Assembly (NCBI RefSeq): GCF_020404845.1
Contig: NZ_JAIOJZ010000053.1
Span: 1-53,759 of the forward strand
Direction of reading: 5' to 3'
DNA: 53,759 nucleotides
DNA from: Streptomyces hyderabadensis
GTDB taxonomy: Bacteria > Actinomycetota > Actinomycetes > Streptomycetales > Streptomycetaceae
Below, piece by piece: positions 31,824-40,047 of the stretch. A model generated the notes under the pieces. It was not told where the DNA came from, ran no database searches, and saw only the letters and a list, made by a program, of their open reading frames with translations. A program made the position numbers and the translations under genes. Position 1 is the stretch's first letter. Every line of letters starts with the position of its first letter.

Positions 31824-33410
31824 ATGGCCCAGACAGCGAGGGAACCGGCCCGGGACGGACTGCCGAAGGGCTTCCGCAGCGCCGAGCTGGGCTGGCCCGA
31901 ACTGCACCGCATCCCGCACCCGCCGTACCGGCTGCCCCTGCTCGGTGACGTGGTGGGCGCGAGCCGGCGCACCCCGATGCAGGACTCGCTGCGCTACGCG
32001 CGGAAGCTGGGGCCGATATTCCGGCGGCGGGCCTTCGGCAAGGAGTTCGTGTTCGTGTGGGGCGCCTCCCTCGCCGCCGACCTGGCGGACGAGACGCGGT
32101 TCGCCAAGCACGTGGGCCTGGGCGTGGCCAATCTGCGGCCGGTGGCCGGGGACGGACTGTTCACGGCGTACAACCACGAGCCCAACTGGCAGCTCGCGCA
32201 CGACGTGCTGGCGCCCGGGTTCAGCCGTGAGGCCATGGCCGGGTACCACGTGATGATGCTGGACGTGGCCGCGCGGCTGACCGACCACTGGGACCTGGCC
32301 GAGGCGTCGGGCCGGACGGTGGACGTGCCCGGCGACATGACCAAGCTGACGCTGGAGACCATCGCGCGCACCGGATTCGGCCACGACTTCGGCTCCTTCG
32401 AACACGCCCGTCTCCATCCCTTCGTCACCGCCATGGTGGGCACCCTCGGTTACGCGCAGCGCCTCAACACCGTGCCCGCCCCGCTCGCCCCGTGGCTGTT
32501 GCGCGACGCGAGCCGCCGCAACGCCGCCGACATCGCGTACCTGAACCGCACCGTCGACGACCTCGTGCGCGCACGCCGGGCGGCCGGAAGCGGGGACGGC
32601 GACCTGCTCGACCGGATGTTGCAGACGGCCCACCCGGAGACCGGTGAGCGGCTGTCGCCGGAGAACGTCCGCCGCCAGGTCATCACCTTCCTCGTCGCCG
32701 GACACGAGACCACCTCGGGCGCGCTCTCCTTCGCCCTGCACTACCTGGCGCGCCACCCCGAGGTCGCGGACCGGGCCCGCGCCGAGGTGGACCGGGTGTG
32801 GGGCGACACCAAGGCGCCGGGCTACGAGCAGGTGGCCAGGCTGCGCTACGTGCGCCGGGTGCTCGACGAGTCGCTGCGGCTGTGGCCGACCGCGCCGGGC
32901 TTCGCGCGGGAGGCGCGCGAGGACACGGTGCTGGGCGGCAGGTATCCGATGCGGCGCGGGGCCTGGGCACTGGTGCTCACGGGCATGCTGCACCGCGATC
33001 CCGAGGTGTGGGGCCCGGACGCCGAGCGGTTCGACCCGGACCGCTTCGAGGCGAAGGCCGTGCGGTCGCGCGCCCCGCACACGTTCAAGCCGTTCGGCAC
33101 CGGGGCGCGGGCGTGCATCGGGCGGCAGTTCGCGCTGCACGAGGCGACGCTGGTCCTGGGGCTGCTGCTGCGCCGCTACGAACTGCGGCCCGAGCCCGGC
33201 TACCAACTCCGGGTGACCGAGCGGCTGACGCTGATGCCGGAGGGGCTGCGCCTGCACCTGAAGCGGCGGAGCGCAGCCGCGCCGGGGCGCGCTCCCCGCA
33301 GCGACGCCGCCGGGGCGGCCGAGGACTCGGGGCAGGCCGCGGGCGCCGGGCAGGCCGCGGGCGCCGCCGTCTCAGCGTCCCGCTGTCCAGTGCACCGGGC
33401 GGCTGACTGA
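31824..33410 (+). CDS. cyp102B1: Cytochrome P450 CYP102B1-like fatty acid hydroxylase, heme domain only
   Basis: A 528-residue P450 resembling the heme domain of P450 BM3. The N-terminal PHPPYRLPLLGDVVG and GLGVANLRPVAGDGLFTAYNHEPNW are CYP102 marks. It has I-helix VAGHETTSG, ExxR in DESLRLWPTAP and the heme loop KPFGTGARACIGRQFALHEATLVLG. Unlike CYP102A it lacks the fused reductase, so a separate reductase or ferredoxin is needed. ATG 31824 (MAQTAREP) follows AAGGGAGATC. After residue 480 there is a low-complexity tail with an 18-bp repeated segment (GQAAGA twice) and a final SRCPVHRAAD. The gene overlaps the convergent pentapeptide gene by 39 bp. Confidence 0.93.
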   Translation: MAQTAREPARDGLPKGFRSAELGWPELHRIPHPPYRLPLLGDVVGASRRTPMQDSLRYARKLGPIFRRRAFGKEFVFVWGASLAADLADETRFAKHVGLGVANLRPVAGDGLFTAYNHEPNWQLAHDVLAPGFSREAMAGYHVMMLDVAARLTDHWDLAEASGRTVDVPGDMTKLTLETIARTGFGHDFGSFEHARLHPFVTAMVGTLGYAQRLNTVPAPLAPWLLRDASRRNAADIAYLNRTVDDLVRARRAAGSGDGDLLDRMLQTAHPETGERLSPENVRRQVITFLVAGHETTSGALSFALHYLARHPEVADRARAEVDRVWGDTKAPGYEQVARLRYVRRVLDESLRLWPTAPGFAREAREDTVLGGRYPMRRGAWALVLTGMLHRDPEVWGPDAERFDPDRFEAKAVRSRAPHTFKPFGTGARACIGRQFALHEATLVLGLLLRRYELRPEPGYQLRVTERLTLMPEGLRLHLKRRSAAAPGRAPRSDAAGAAEDSGQAAGAGQAAGAAVSASRCPVHRAAD

Positions 33411-34220
33411 GTCCGGCAGCCCGGTGCCGGGGCCGCCCCTGGCCGCGTTGACCTGCGGCTGGGTCAGGAAGAAGGCACCCGTCAGATCCGCGTCGGTCAG
33501 GTCGGCGTCGCGCAGGTCCGCGCCGATCAGGTCGGCGCCCCGCAGGTCCGCGCCGGTGAGGTCGGCGGCGATGAGGTAGGCCCCGCGCAGGTCGGCCCCG
33601 GCGAGGTCGGCGCCCCTGAGGCGGGCGCCCATCAGGTCGGCGTTGCGGCGGTTCTTCCCGCGGCCGCGGGTGCCGGCCCGGACCAGCTCGCTGGTGCGCA
33701 GCAGGAGCACGTTGACCCGCTGCCGGTGCGCGGCCACGTCGAGGTCGGCCAGCTCCTGCGGGGACCCCCCGGCGAGGCGTTCGGTGTCGGCGAGGGCGTC
33801 GCGCAGCTCGGCGTGGACCGGGCGGGCGGCGGGCAGGGTGAGCGCCTCGGTCAGATACCGGAGCAGCTCGTGCAGTTGGCGGACGACCGGGAAGACGTCG
33901 AACATGCGGCGGGTCCGCTCCGGCGGGCCGGTGCGCCAGTCACGGCCGCCGAAGGTGACCTGCGAGACCCGCTGCCCGGCGCCGAAGCAGTCGTAGACCG
34001 TGCAGCCGGTGTATCCGCGCTCCCGCAGCGTCGCGTGGATGCCGCAGCGGTGGTCGGTGCCGAGGTTGGCGCAGGGCGTGCCGGCGGCCTTGTCGGTCGG
34101 GAAGTCCGCCGAGCGGGCGAACGGCAGGGCCACGCAGCACAGGCCGAAGCAGCTCGCGCAGTCGCCGCGCAGTTCCGCCGGGGCCGGGGCGTCCGTCCGG
34201 TCCGCGGTGTGTTCTCGCAT
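33372..34220 (-). CDS. Pentapeptide-repeat protein with N-terminal Cys-rich domain
   Basis: A 282-residue protein of two parts. The N-terminal domain has eight cysteines (C21, C24, C28, C29, C50, C59, C73 and C78), in DCASCFGLCC and TVYDCFGAGQ, like a metal-binding YkgJ-type site. A helical middle leads to eleven or so pentapeptide repeats A(D/N)LxG or ADLR (about 193-250), such as ADLAGADLRGAYLIAADLTG, which should form a right-handed beta-helix. Pentapeptide proteins of the Qnr/MfpA type mimic DNA and protect gyrase, but many are scaffolds. ATG 34220 is used. The last 39 bp overlap the convergent CYP102B1 gene. The function is not assignable. Confidence 0.85.
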   Translation of the reverse strand: MREHTADRTDAPAPAELRGDCASCFGLCCVALPFARSADFPTDKAAGTPCANLGTDHRCGIHATLRERGYTGCTVYDCFGAGQRVSQVTFGGRDWRTGPPERTRRMFDVFPVVRQLHELLRYLTEALTLPAARPVHAELRDALADTERLAGGSPQELADLDVAAHRQRVNVLLLRTSELVRAGTRGRGKNRRNADLMGARLRGADLAGADLRGAYLIAADLTGADLRGADLIGADLRDADLTDADLTGAFFLTQPQVNAARGGPGTGLPDSVSRPVHWTAGR

Positions 34221-34277
34221 GTCGTCGAGGATACGGGCCGCCGCCGCGCGGCTCGGCGGGCGGCCCCGCGCGGCCGG

Positions 34278-35243
34278 TCAGGTCTCCAGCGCGGACACGT
34301 CCAGCCGGGCCAGCCGCTCCGGGTCGGCCAGCACGTACAGGCCCGTGATGAGGCCGTCGGCGACGGTGATGTAGGTGACCGAGACCGGGCGGCCCTCGGA
34401 CATGGCGACGGTGCCGACCGCGTCGTTGACCAGGACGACCCGGGCGAGCGGGGCGAGGTGGCGGAAGTGGAACGCCCCGGTGGCGACCGTCCGGGCGCCG
34501 CGCGCCACCTTGGACGCCCCCGCGCCCCGGGCGAGCGCACCGGCGTCGGCCCGCAGCACGACGTCCGGGTGGAGTAGGGACACCAGTGCCTCGAAGTCAC
34601 CGGCGCGGCTCGCGGCCAGGAACGCCTCCACCGCCCGGCGCTGCCGGCCGAGGTCCGGTTCGGCGGCGGGGGTGGCGTCGCGCACCCGGCGCCGGGCCCG
34701 GCTGGCGAGCTGTCGGGTCGCGGCCGGGGTGCGCTCGACGATCGGCGCGATGTCGTCGAAGGGCACGGCGAACATGTCGTGCAGGACGAACGCCAGCCGC
34801 TCGGCCGGTTCCAGGGCCCCCAGCACCACCAGCAGGGCGATGCCCACCGAGTCGGTGTGCAGGGCCTCCGCCTCCGGGTCGGCCCGGGGCAGGGTGCGCA
34901 CCACGGGGTCCGGCACGAAGGTGTCGAAGCCCTCGGTCATGGGCTCCTCGCGCCGCGCGGTGCGGGAGCGCAGCAGGTCCAGGCAGATCCGGCCGGTCAC
35001 CGTGGTGAGCCAGGCGCCGAGGTTGTCGATGCCGTCCCCGCCGGAGCGGTCGAGCCGCAGCCAGGCCTCCTGCACGGCGTCCTCCGCCTCGGCCAGTGAA
35101 CCGAGCATGCGGTAGGCCACCGCCTCCAGCTGCCCGCGGTGCTCCTCGAACCGCTCCGCCAGCCGCTCCTGCACCCGCGCGTCCCGAACACCCTGCATGT
35201 CCTGCATGTCCTGATCCCCCCGCTCGTCCCGCTCCCCCGCCAT
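34278..35243 (-). CDS. ECF sigma factor with SnoaL-like C-terminal domain (SigJ/ECF41-like)
   Basis: A 321-residue ECF sigma factor. Sigma region 2 includes LEAVAYRMLGSLAEAEDAVQEAWLRLDR. Region 4 includes LGALEPAERLAFVLHDMFAVPFDDIAPIVERTPAATRQLASRARRRVR. A C-terminal SnoaL-type NTF2-like domain (about 205-321) ends in YVLADPERLARL. Such fusions, grouped as ECF41/SigJ, replace a separate anti-sigma factor; the tail regulates the sigma part. The start at 35243 lies 4 bp after the PIG-L stop. A better binding site (GGGGGGATCAGG) precedes the in-frame ATG 35207, so the start is uncertain. Co-transcription with the PIG-L gene is likely. Confidence 0.9.
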   Translation of the reverse strand: MAGERDERGDQDMQDMQGVRDARVQERLAERFEEHRGQLEAVAYRMLGSLAEAEDAVQEAWLRLDRSGGDGIDNLGAWLTTVTGRICLDLLRSRTARREEPMTEGFDTFVPDPVVRTLPRADPEAEALHTDSVGIALLVVLGALEPAERLAFVLHDMFAVPFDDIAPIVERTPAATRQLASRARRRVRDATPAAEPDLGRQRRAVEAFLAASRAGDFEALVSLLHPDVVLRADAGALARGAGASKVARGARTVATGAFHFRHLAPLARVVLVNDAVGTVAMSEGRPVSVTYITVADGLITGLYVLADPERLARLDVSALET

Positions 35244-35247
35244 CTCG

Positions 35248-35991
35248 CTACCGCCCGAAGACTTCGAAGGTCACCGCCGGCTTTCCGCCGAACCGCTCCC
35301 CGGCCGCCCGGGCGAAGCCGGTGAGGAATCCGCGCACGTACGTCTCCGGGTCCTCCTCGGTCAGCACCTCGATGTACGTGCGGTGTTCGAGCAGCGAGCG
35401 CACCGCGCGCTCCAGGCCCGGGGTGGCGTCCACCGCGTGGGTGGGCGAGGAGGAACCGGCGACCGCGACCCAGCGCACGCCGTTCCAGGGTTCGAGGCCC
35501 TGCTCGGTCAGCTCCGGGAAGATCCACCGGTTGCCCGCGTCGGCCGCCGCGTCGAGCGTGGCGCGGCCGACGGCGACGTGGTCCGGGGTGTTCCAGGCGA
35601 CGCCGCCCCAGGTGTCCCGGTGGTTGAGGGTGATGACCAGCTCGGGCCGGTGCCTGCGGATGGCGGCGGCGATGTCCCGGCGCAGCGCCGGCCCGTACTC
35701 GATCACGCCGTCCCGGTGGTCGAGGAACTCCACCTCGCTCACCCCGACGACGGCCGCGCTCGCCCGCTGCTCCCGCTCGCGCAGCGGGCCGCACTCGGCG
35801 GGCGCCAGGGTGTCGATGCCCGCCTCGCCCCGGGTGGCGAGCACGTAGGCGACCTCACGGCCCTCGTCGGTCCAGGCGGCGATCGCCGCCGAGCAGCCGT
35901 ACTCCAGGTCGTCCGGGTGGGCGACGACGGCAAGGGCGCGCCGCCAGTCGCCGGGCATGGGCTCCAGTTGCGTGATCGTCGGCTCCGTCAT
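35248..35991 (-). CDS. PIG-L/LmbE-family deacetylase
   Basis: A 247-residue zinc-dependent N-acetylglucosamine deacetylase-like enzyme. Zinc-binding AHPDDLEYGC is at residues 24-33, with LATRGEAG and the second histidine motif NHRDTWGGVAWNTPDHVAVG. The family includes MshB and mycothiol conjugate amidase Mca, which act in mycothiol metabolism, as well as enzymes of antibiotic pathways. No mycothiol gene is nearby, so the substrate is open. It ends 4 bp before the ECF sigma gene and follows the iminopeptidase-like gene after 55 bp, all on the minus strand. ATG 35991 has a weak binding site. Confidence 0.92.
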   Translation of the reverse strand: MTEPTITQLEPMPGDWRRALAVVAHPDDLEYGCSAAIAAWTDEGREVAYVLATRGEAGIDTLAPAECGPLREREQRASAAVVGVSEVEFLDHRDGVIEYGPALRRDIAAAIRRHRPELVITLNHRDTWGGVAWNTPDHVAVGRATLDAAADAGNRWIFPELTEQGLEPWNGVRWVAVAGSSSPTHAVDATPGLERAVRSLLEHRTYIEVLTEEDPETYVRGFLTGFARAAGERFGGKPAVTFEVFGR

Positions 35992-36046
35992 GCCCGCACA
36001 CTAACCCGGGCCGCCGGCATCCCACCGGGAATTCGGCGCGGACCGC

Positions 36047-37348
36047 TCAGGCCTCGTCGCGGGCCAGCGCGAGCAGCCGGTCCAGGACGCGGGGGCCGCC
36101 GGCCCGTACGCCGTCGTGCTCGAACTCGTCGGTGACCCAGGTGCGCAGGCCCCGGATCGCGCGGGCGGTCGTCAGCGCGTGGGCGGTGTCGACGTACATG
36201 TCGTCGTGGTAGACGGCCGCGGCGGCCGGCACCTCGTTGACGGCGAGGCGGGCGGGGTCGTACAGCGGTGTCCAGTCGGTGCGGGCCGCGAGCAGGTCGG
36301 CGGTCTCGCGCAGCGGGCGCAGCGCCGGGTCGCAGTCGAACATCCAGGGGTGGATCGACTCGCCGGTGAACAGCAGCGGTTCGTCGCCCGCGAGGGCCTT
36401 GGCGGCGTCGAAGCGCGGGAACTCGGCGCGGACGCGCTCGGCGGACCAGGCGGTGGGCCGGGCGTCCTGGCCGTAGATGACCTCGTGGATGAGGGCGTAC
36501 AGCGGGTTGGCCGCGAAGGACAGCAGGCCCTGCGCCTGTTCCTGGAAGGCGTCGGAGAGTTCGTGTCCGTTCGGGGTGCGGACGAAGGCGTCCTCCAGCA
36601 GGAAGTGCAGCCGGTGGCTGCCCTCGCTGCCGCCCAGCATGATGCCGAGGGACTGGAAGGCCTCCACGGTGAGGCGGTAGCCGTTCGGCAGGACCACGTC
36701 GTGGGTCAGCAGGTGGTCGGCGATGCGGCGGGCGCGCTCGACGTCCTGCGGGTAGCGGGCGTAGTGCGCGACGACCTTGCGCTCGATGCGCGGGTAGGCG
36801 GCCCGGTAGACGTCGTCCGCGTGGGCGTCGAGGGAGGGCAGACCGCCGGTGATCAGGGCGGCGCTGAGGCCCTCGGGGGCCAGCGACAGGTAGGCGACGG
36901 TGCAGAAGCCGCCGAAGCTCTGGCCGAGGACGGTCCAGGGGGCGCCGCCGGTGACCTGGGGGCGGATGGCCTCGCAGTCGCGGACGATGGCGTCGGCGCG
37001 GAAGTGGGTGAGGTAGTCGGCCTGCTCGGCGGGGCCGCCGCGCAGCGGCAGCGTCTGGCGGTTGGCCGGGGTGGAGGCGCCGGTACCGCGCTGGTCCAGG
37101 AGCAGCACGCGGTACTCCTTCAGGGCCCGGCCGAGCCAGGCGGGACGGCCGATGAAACGGTTCGCCCCGAAGCCGGGTCCGCCCTGGAGGTAGACCAGCC
37201 AGGGCAGGTCCTGGTCGGCCTTGTCGCTCGCGACGGCCTCGCGGGCGTACAGCTCGATCGTCTCCCCGGTGGGGTCGGCGTGGTCGAGGGGCACGGTGAA
37301 ACGGCGGTCGGTGAGGACGACGCCTGGCTGGCGGTAGCTGACGCTCAA
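36047..37348 (-). CDS. Proline iminopeptidase-like alpha/beta hydrolase
   Basis: A 433-residue alpha/beta hydrolase related to prolyl aminopeptidases. The oxyanion motif is YLQGGPGFG, the nucleophile elbow GQSFGGF, and LLDQRGTGAST is typical of the family. Candidate Asp and His lie in the C-terminal third, the His probably in DEFEHDGVR. The start is TTG 37348 (giving MSVSYRQPGV) with GGGAGA 7 bp upstream. The in-frame ATG at 37426 would add 26 residues lacking family similarity. It would remove N-terminal proline from peptides or hydrolyse related amides. Confidence 0.88.
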   Translation of the reverse strand: MSVSYRQPGVVLTDRRFTVPLDHADPTGETIELYAREAVASDKADQDLPWLVYLQGGPGFGANRFIGRPAWLGRALKEYRVLLLDQRGTGASTPANRQTLPLRGGPAEQADYLTHFRADAIVRDCEAIRPQVTGGAPWTVLGQSFGGFCTVAYLSLAPEGLSAALITGGLPSLDAHADDVYRAAYPRIERKVVAHYARYPQDVERARRIADHLLTHDVVLPNGYRLTVEAFQSLGIMLGGSEGSHRLHFLLEDAFVRTPNGHELSDAFQEQAQGLLSFAANPLYALIHEVIYGQDARPTAWSAERVRAEFPRFDAAKALAGDEPLLFTGESIHPWMFDCDPALRPLRETADLLAARTDWTPLYDPARLAVNEVPAAAAVYHDDMYVDTAHALTTARAIRGLRTWVTDEFEHDGVRAGGPRVLDRLLALARDEA

Positions 37349-37401
37349 GGGGTCTCCCGGGGCGGACGGACGTGACGGTCGATTCTTTCGGCCGTGTCCC
37401 A

Positions 37402-37457
37402 GTTCAGCACACCGTCCTGCGGCCACCGACCCCCGGGATCATGACATCGTGCTGAAC
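37402..37457. repeat. 9-bp inverted repeat flanking a LacI-hydrolase gap
   Basis: GTTCAGCAC (37402-37410) and GTGCTGAAC (37449-37457) are perfect inverse copies 38 bp apart. They fill most of the 115-bp space between the end of the LacI gene and the start of the hydrolase gene. They could be paired regulator half-sites for the hydrolase promoter, or the stem of a terminator with a long loop. Confidence 0.5.
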
Positions 37458-37463
37458 GGCCGG

Positions 37464-38489
37464 TCAGCGGGCGGCGAGGCTGGAGCGCCGCACCACCAGT
37501 TCCGGCTGGAGGACGACCCGCCGGTGCGGGTGGGCGCGGTCAGTGTTTTCCAGCTCGGTCTCCTCCAGGAGCAGTTCGGCGGCCATGGCGCCCATGGTGA
37601 CGGCGGGCTGGCGCACGGAGGTGAGCGGGACGGCCGCGGCGGCGGCGAACTCGATGTCGTCGTAGCCCACGATCGCGAGGTCGTCGGGGACGCCGACCCC
37701 GGCGGCGTACATGGCCTGCAGCACGCCGAGGGCGAGCAGGTCGTTGGCGCAGAAGACGGCGGTCGGCCGCTCGGCGAGGCCCAGCAGGCGGGCGCCGGCG
37801 TCGCGGCCCGCGGCGACGTCGAGGCGCTCGGTGGGCAGTTCGCGCAGCGCCTCGGGGCCGAGCCCGGCCTCGGCGAGCGCGGCGAGGGCGCCGGTGCGGC
37901 GGTCGCGGACCTGGTTGAGGCCGGGCGGGCCGCTGACGTAGGCGATGGAGCGGTGTCCGGCGTAGACGAGGTGGCGCACGGCCAGCTCGCCGCCCGCGAC
38001 GTCGTCGACGGAGACCGAGCACTCGGTGGTGCCCTCGGCGACCCGGTCGACCAGCACGAAGGGGATGTTGTGGCGCCGGAAGCCCTCGATGTTGCGGCCG
38101 GTGGCGTCGGCGGGGGTGAGCAGGACGCCCCGGACCCGCTGCTCGGCGAAGAGCGAGAGGTACTCGGCCTCCTCGGCCGGGTTCTGCGCGCTGTTGCAGA
38201 CCATCACGCCGAGCCCGGCCTCCCGGGCGGCCCGCTCGGCACCGCGGGCGACGTCGACGAAGAAGGGGTTGCCCATGTCCAGGACGAGGAGCCCCATGAT
38301 GCGGCTGCGGCCGGCGCGCAGCTGGCGCGCGGACTCGCTGCGGACGTAGCCCAGCCGGTCGATCGCGGACAGCACCCGCGCGCGGGTCTCGGTCGCGACG
38401 GTGTCGGGGCGGTTGATGACGTTGGAGACCGTGCCCACGGAAACTCCGGCGGCGCGGGCGACGTCCTTGATACCCACGGAATGGGCCAT
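37464..38489 (-). CDS. LacI-family repressor, probable rhamnose regulator
   Basis: A 341-residue LacI/GalR protein. The HTH at the N-terminus is IKDVARAAGVSVGTVSNVINRP, followed by the YVRSESARQLRAGRSRIMGLLV hinge and a periplasmic-binding fold ligand domain. It lies 87 bp after rhaM on the same strand, so it belongs to the rhamnose regulon. Rhamnose or an intermediate is the presumed effector. Two TGAA-NNNN-TTCA palindromes in the divergent rhaT-rhaI promoters suit LacI binding. ATG 38489 has GGAGG 10 bp upstream. Confidence 0.92.
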   Translation of the reverse strand: MAHSVGIKDVARAAGVSVGTVSNVINRPDTVATETRARVLSAIDRLGYVRSESARQLRAGRSRIMGLLVLDMGNPFFVDVARGAERAAREAGLGVMVCNSAQNPAEEAEYLSLFAEQRVRGVLLTPADATGRNIEGFRRHNIPFVLVDRVAEGTTECSVSVDDVAGGELAVRHLVYAGHRSIAYVSGPPGLNQVRDRRTGALAALAEAGLGPEALRELPTERLDVAAGRDAGARLLGLAERPTAVFCANDLLALGVLQAMYAAGVGVPDDLAIVGYDDIEFAAAAAVPLTSVRQPAVTMGAMAAELLLEETELENTDRAHPHRRVVLQPELVVRRSSLAAR

Positions 38490-38576
38490 CGGGCAGGGAC
38501 CTCCGAGGTCGGGCTGGGGGTGGGGGCGGCCGCGGGACCTTCACACAGTACCCGGGCCGCCCTGGTACGGCCTGCG

Positions 38577-38897
38577 TCAGGCGAGGTGGAACACCTCGGT
38601 GAGGGGTTTCATCGCCTCGTCGGGGCGGTCCCCGTCGAGGGACTCGAACAGCGGGCCCATCTCCGCCTGCCAGCGGGCGTTGACCTCGGTGGCCTCCATG
38701 CCCGCCCGGGCGGCGGCGAAGTCCTCGGTCTCCAGGTAGCCGACGAGCAGGCCGTCGTCGCGCAGGAAGAGCGAGTAGTTGTGCCAGCCGGTGGCGGAGA
38801 GCGCCTCGCACATCTGAGGCCACACGGCGGCGTGGCGTTCGCGGTACTCCGCGACGCGGTCCTTTCGGACCTTGAGCAGGAAACAGACGCGCTGCAT
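38577..38897 (-). CDS. rhaM: L-rhamnose mutarotase
   Basis: A 106-residue dimeric alpha/beta-barrel protein that interconverts the alpha and beta anomers of L-rhamnose, supplying the form used by the isomerase. The N-terminal RVCFLLKVRKDRVAEYRERHAAVWPQM carries the catalytic His, and GWHNYSLFLRDDGLLVGYLE and ARWQAEMGPLFE complete the signature. It follows rhaS after 27 bp and is the last gene of the importer operon. Confidence 0.93.
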   Translation of the reverse strand: MQRVCFLLKVRKDRVAEYRERHAAVWPQMCEALSATGWHNYSLFLRDDGLLVGYLETEDFAAARAGMEATEVNARWQAEMGPLFESLDGDRPDEAMKPLTEVFHLA

Positions 38898-38924
38898 GGA
38901 CTGCCGCTCCCGTACGTTCGGTGA

Positions 38925-40007
38925 CTAGAAGTCGAACTGGTCGACGTTGTCGGCGGTGAACACGGTCGGCTTGCCGAGGTCGATCACACCGTCCTTGCCG
39001 ATGGTGTACTCGCCCATGGCGCCGGCCTTGAAGGTCTCGCCCTCCTTGCCGGTGATCTGCCCGGAGGCGAGGGCGACGGCGGTGCGCGCGGCCAGTTCGC
39101 CGAGCTTGGCCGGGTCCCACAGCTCGAACGCCTCGACGGTGCCGTTCTTGACGTACTTGCGCATGTCGTTGGGGGTGCCGAGGCCGGTCAGCTTGACCTT
39201 GCCCTTGTACTTGGAGCCGGACAGGTACTGGGCGGCGGCCTTGATGCCGACGGTGGTCGGGGAGATGATCCCCTTCAGGTTCGGGTGCTCCTGGAGCAGG
39301 CCCTGGGTCTGCTGGAAGGACTTCTGGGCGTCGTCGTCGCCGTAGGCGACCTTGACCAGCTTGATGTCCTTGTACTTCGGGTCCTTCAGCTCGTCCTTCA
39401 TGATCTCGATCCAGGCGTTCTGGTTCGTCGCGGTCTGCGCGGCGGACAGGATCGCGATCTCGCCCTTGTTGCCGATCTGCTCGGCCAGCTGCTGCACCTG
39501 GGTGCGGCCGATGTCGTCGGCGGAGGCCTGGGAGATGAAGGCGTTGCGGCACTCGGGGTTGGTGTCCGAGTCGTAGGTGACGACCTTGATGTCGTTCTTC
39601 ATCGCCTGCTTGAGCGCGGTGCACAGGGCGCCGGGGTCCTGCGCGGAGACGGCGATGGCGTCGACCTGCTGCTGGGTGAGGGTGTTGACGTAGGAGACCT
39701 GGCCGGCGGTGTCGGTGCCGCTGGAGGTGCCGACCTCCTTGTAGCTGGAGCCCAGCTCCTTCAGGGCCTTCTCGCCGCCCTTGTCGGCGACGGTGAAGTA
39801 GGGGTTGTTGACCTGCTTGGGCAGGAAGCCGACGGTCAGTCCCTTCTTCGTCTCGGCGTTCGGGTCGGCCTTGCCCGCCGTGGCGGCCTTGGCGCCCTCG
39901 TCCTTGACGTCCTCCTTCGTGGTGCCGCCGCAGGCGGTGGCCGCCAGGGCGAGGGAGGTGACCGCGGCCAGGGCCGCGCAGGTACGGCGGATCGACGACT
40001 TGCGCAT
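38925..40007 (-). CDS. rhaS: Rhamnose ABC transporter substrate-binding lipoprotein
   Basis: A 360-residue periplasmic-binding-type lipoprotein. The signal ends in the lipobox LAATAC with C26 as the lipidated residue. The mature part has the RbsB-like fold: GLTVGFLPKQVNNPYFTVADKGGEKAL, VDAIAVSAQDPGALCTAL and VTYDSDTNPECRNAFISQ. It should capture L-rhamnose outside the membrane and deliver it to RhaPQ. It begins 40 bp after the rhaQ stop. Its lysine content is higher than neighbouring genes, as is usual for secreted binding proteins. Confidence 0.93.
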   Translation of the reverse strand: MRKSSIRRTCAALAAVTSLALAATACGGTTKEDVKDEGAKAATAGKADPNAETKKGLTVGFLPKQVNNPYFTVADKGGEKALKELGSSYKEVGTSSGTDTAGQVSYVNTLTQQQVDAIAVSAQDPGALCTALKQAMKNDIKVVTYDSDTNPECRNAFISQASADDIGRTQVQQLAEQIGNKGEIAILSAAQTATNQNAWIEIMKDELKDPKYKDIKLVKVAYGDDDAQKSFQQTQGLLQEHPNLKGIISPTTVGIKAAAQYLSGSKYKGKVKLTGLGTPNDMRKYVKNGTVEAFELWDPAKLGELAARTAVALASGQITGKEGETFKAGAMGEYTIGKDGVIDLGKPTVFTADNVDQFDF

Positions 40008-40047
40008 GGTGGGTTCCTTACGAGGGTGGACGGAGCCGGTGACGGGG

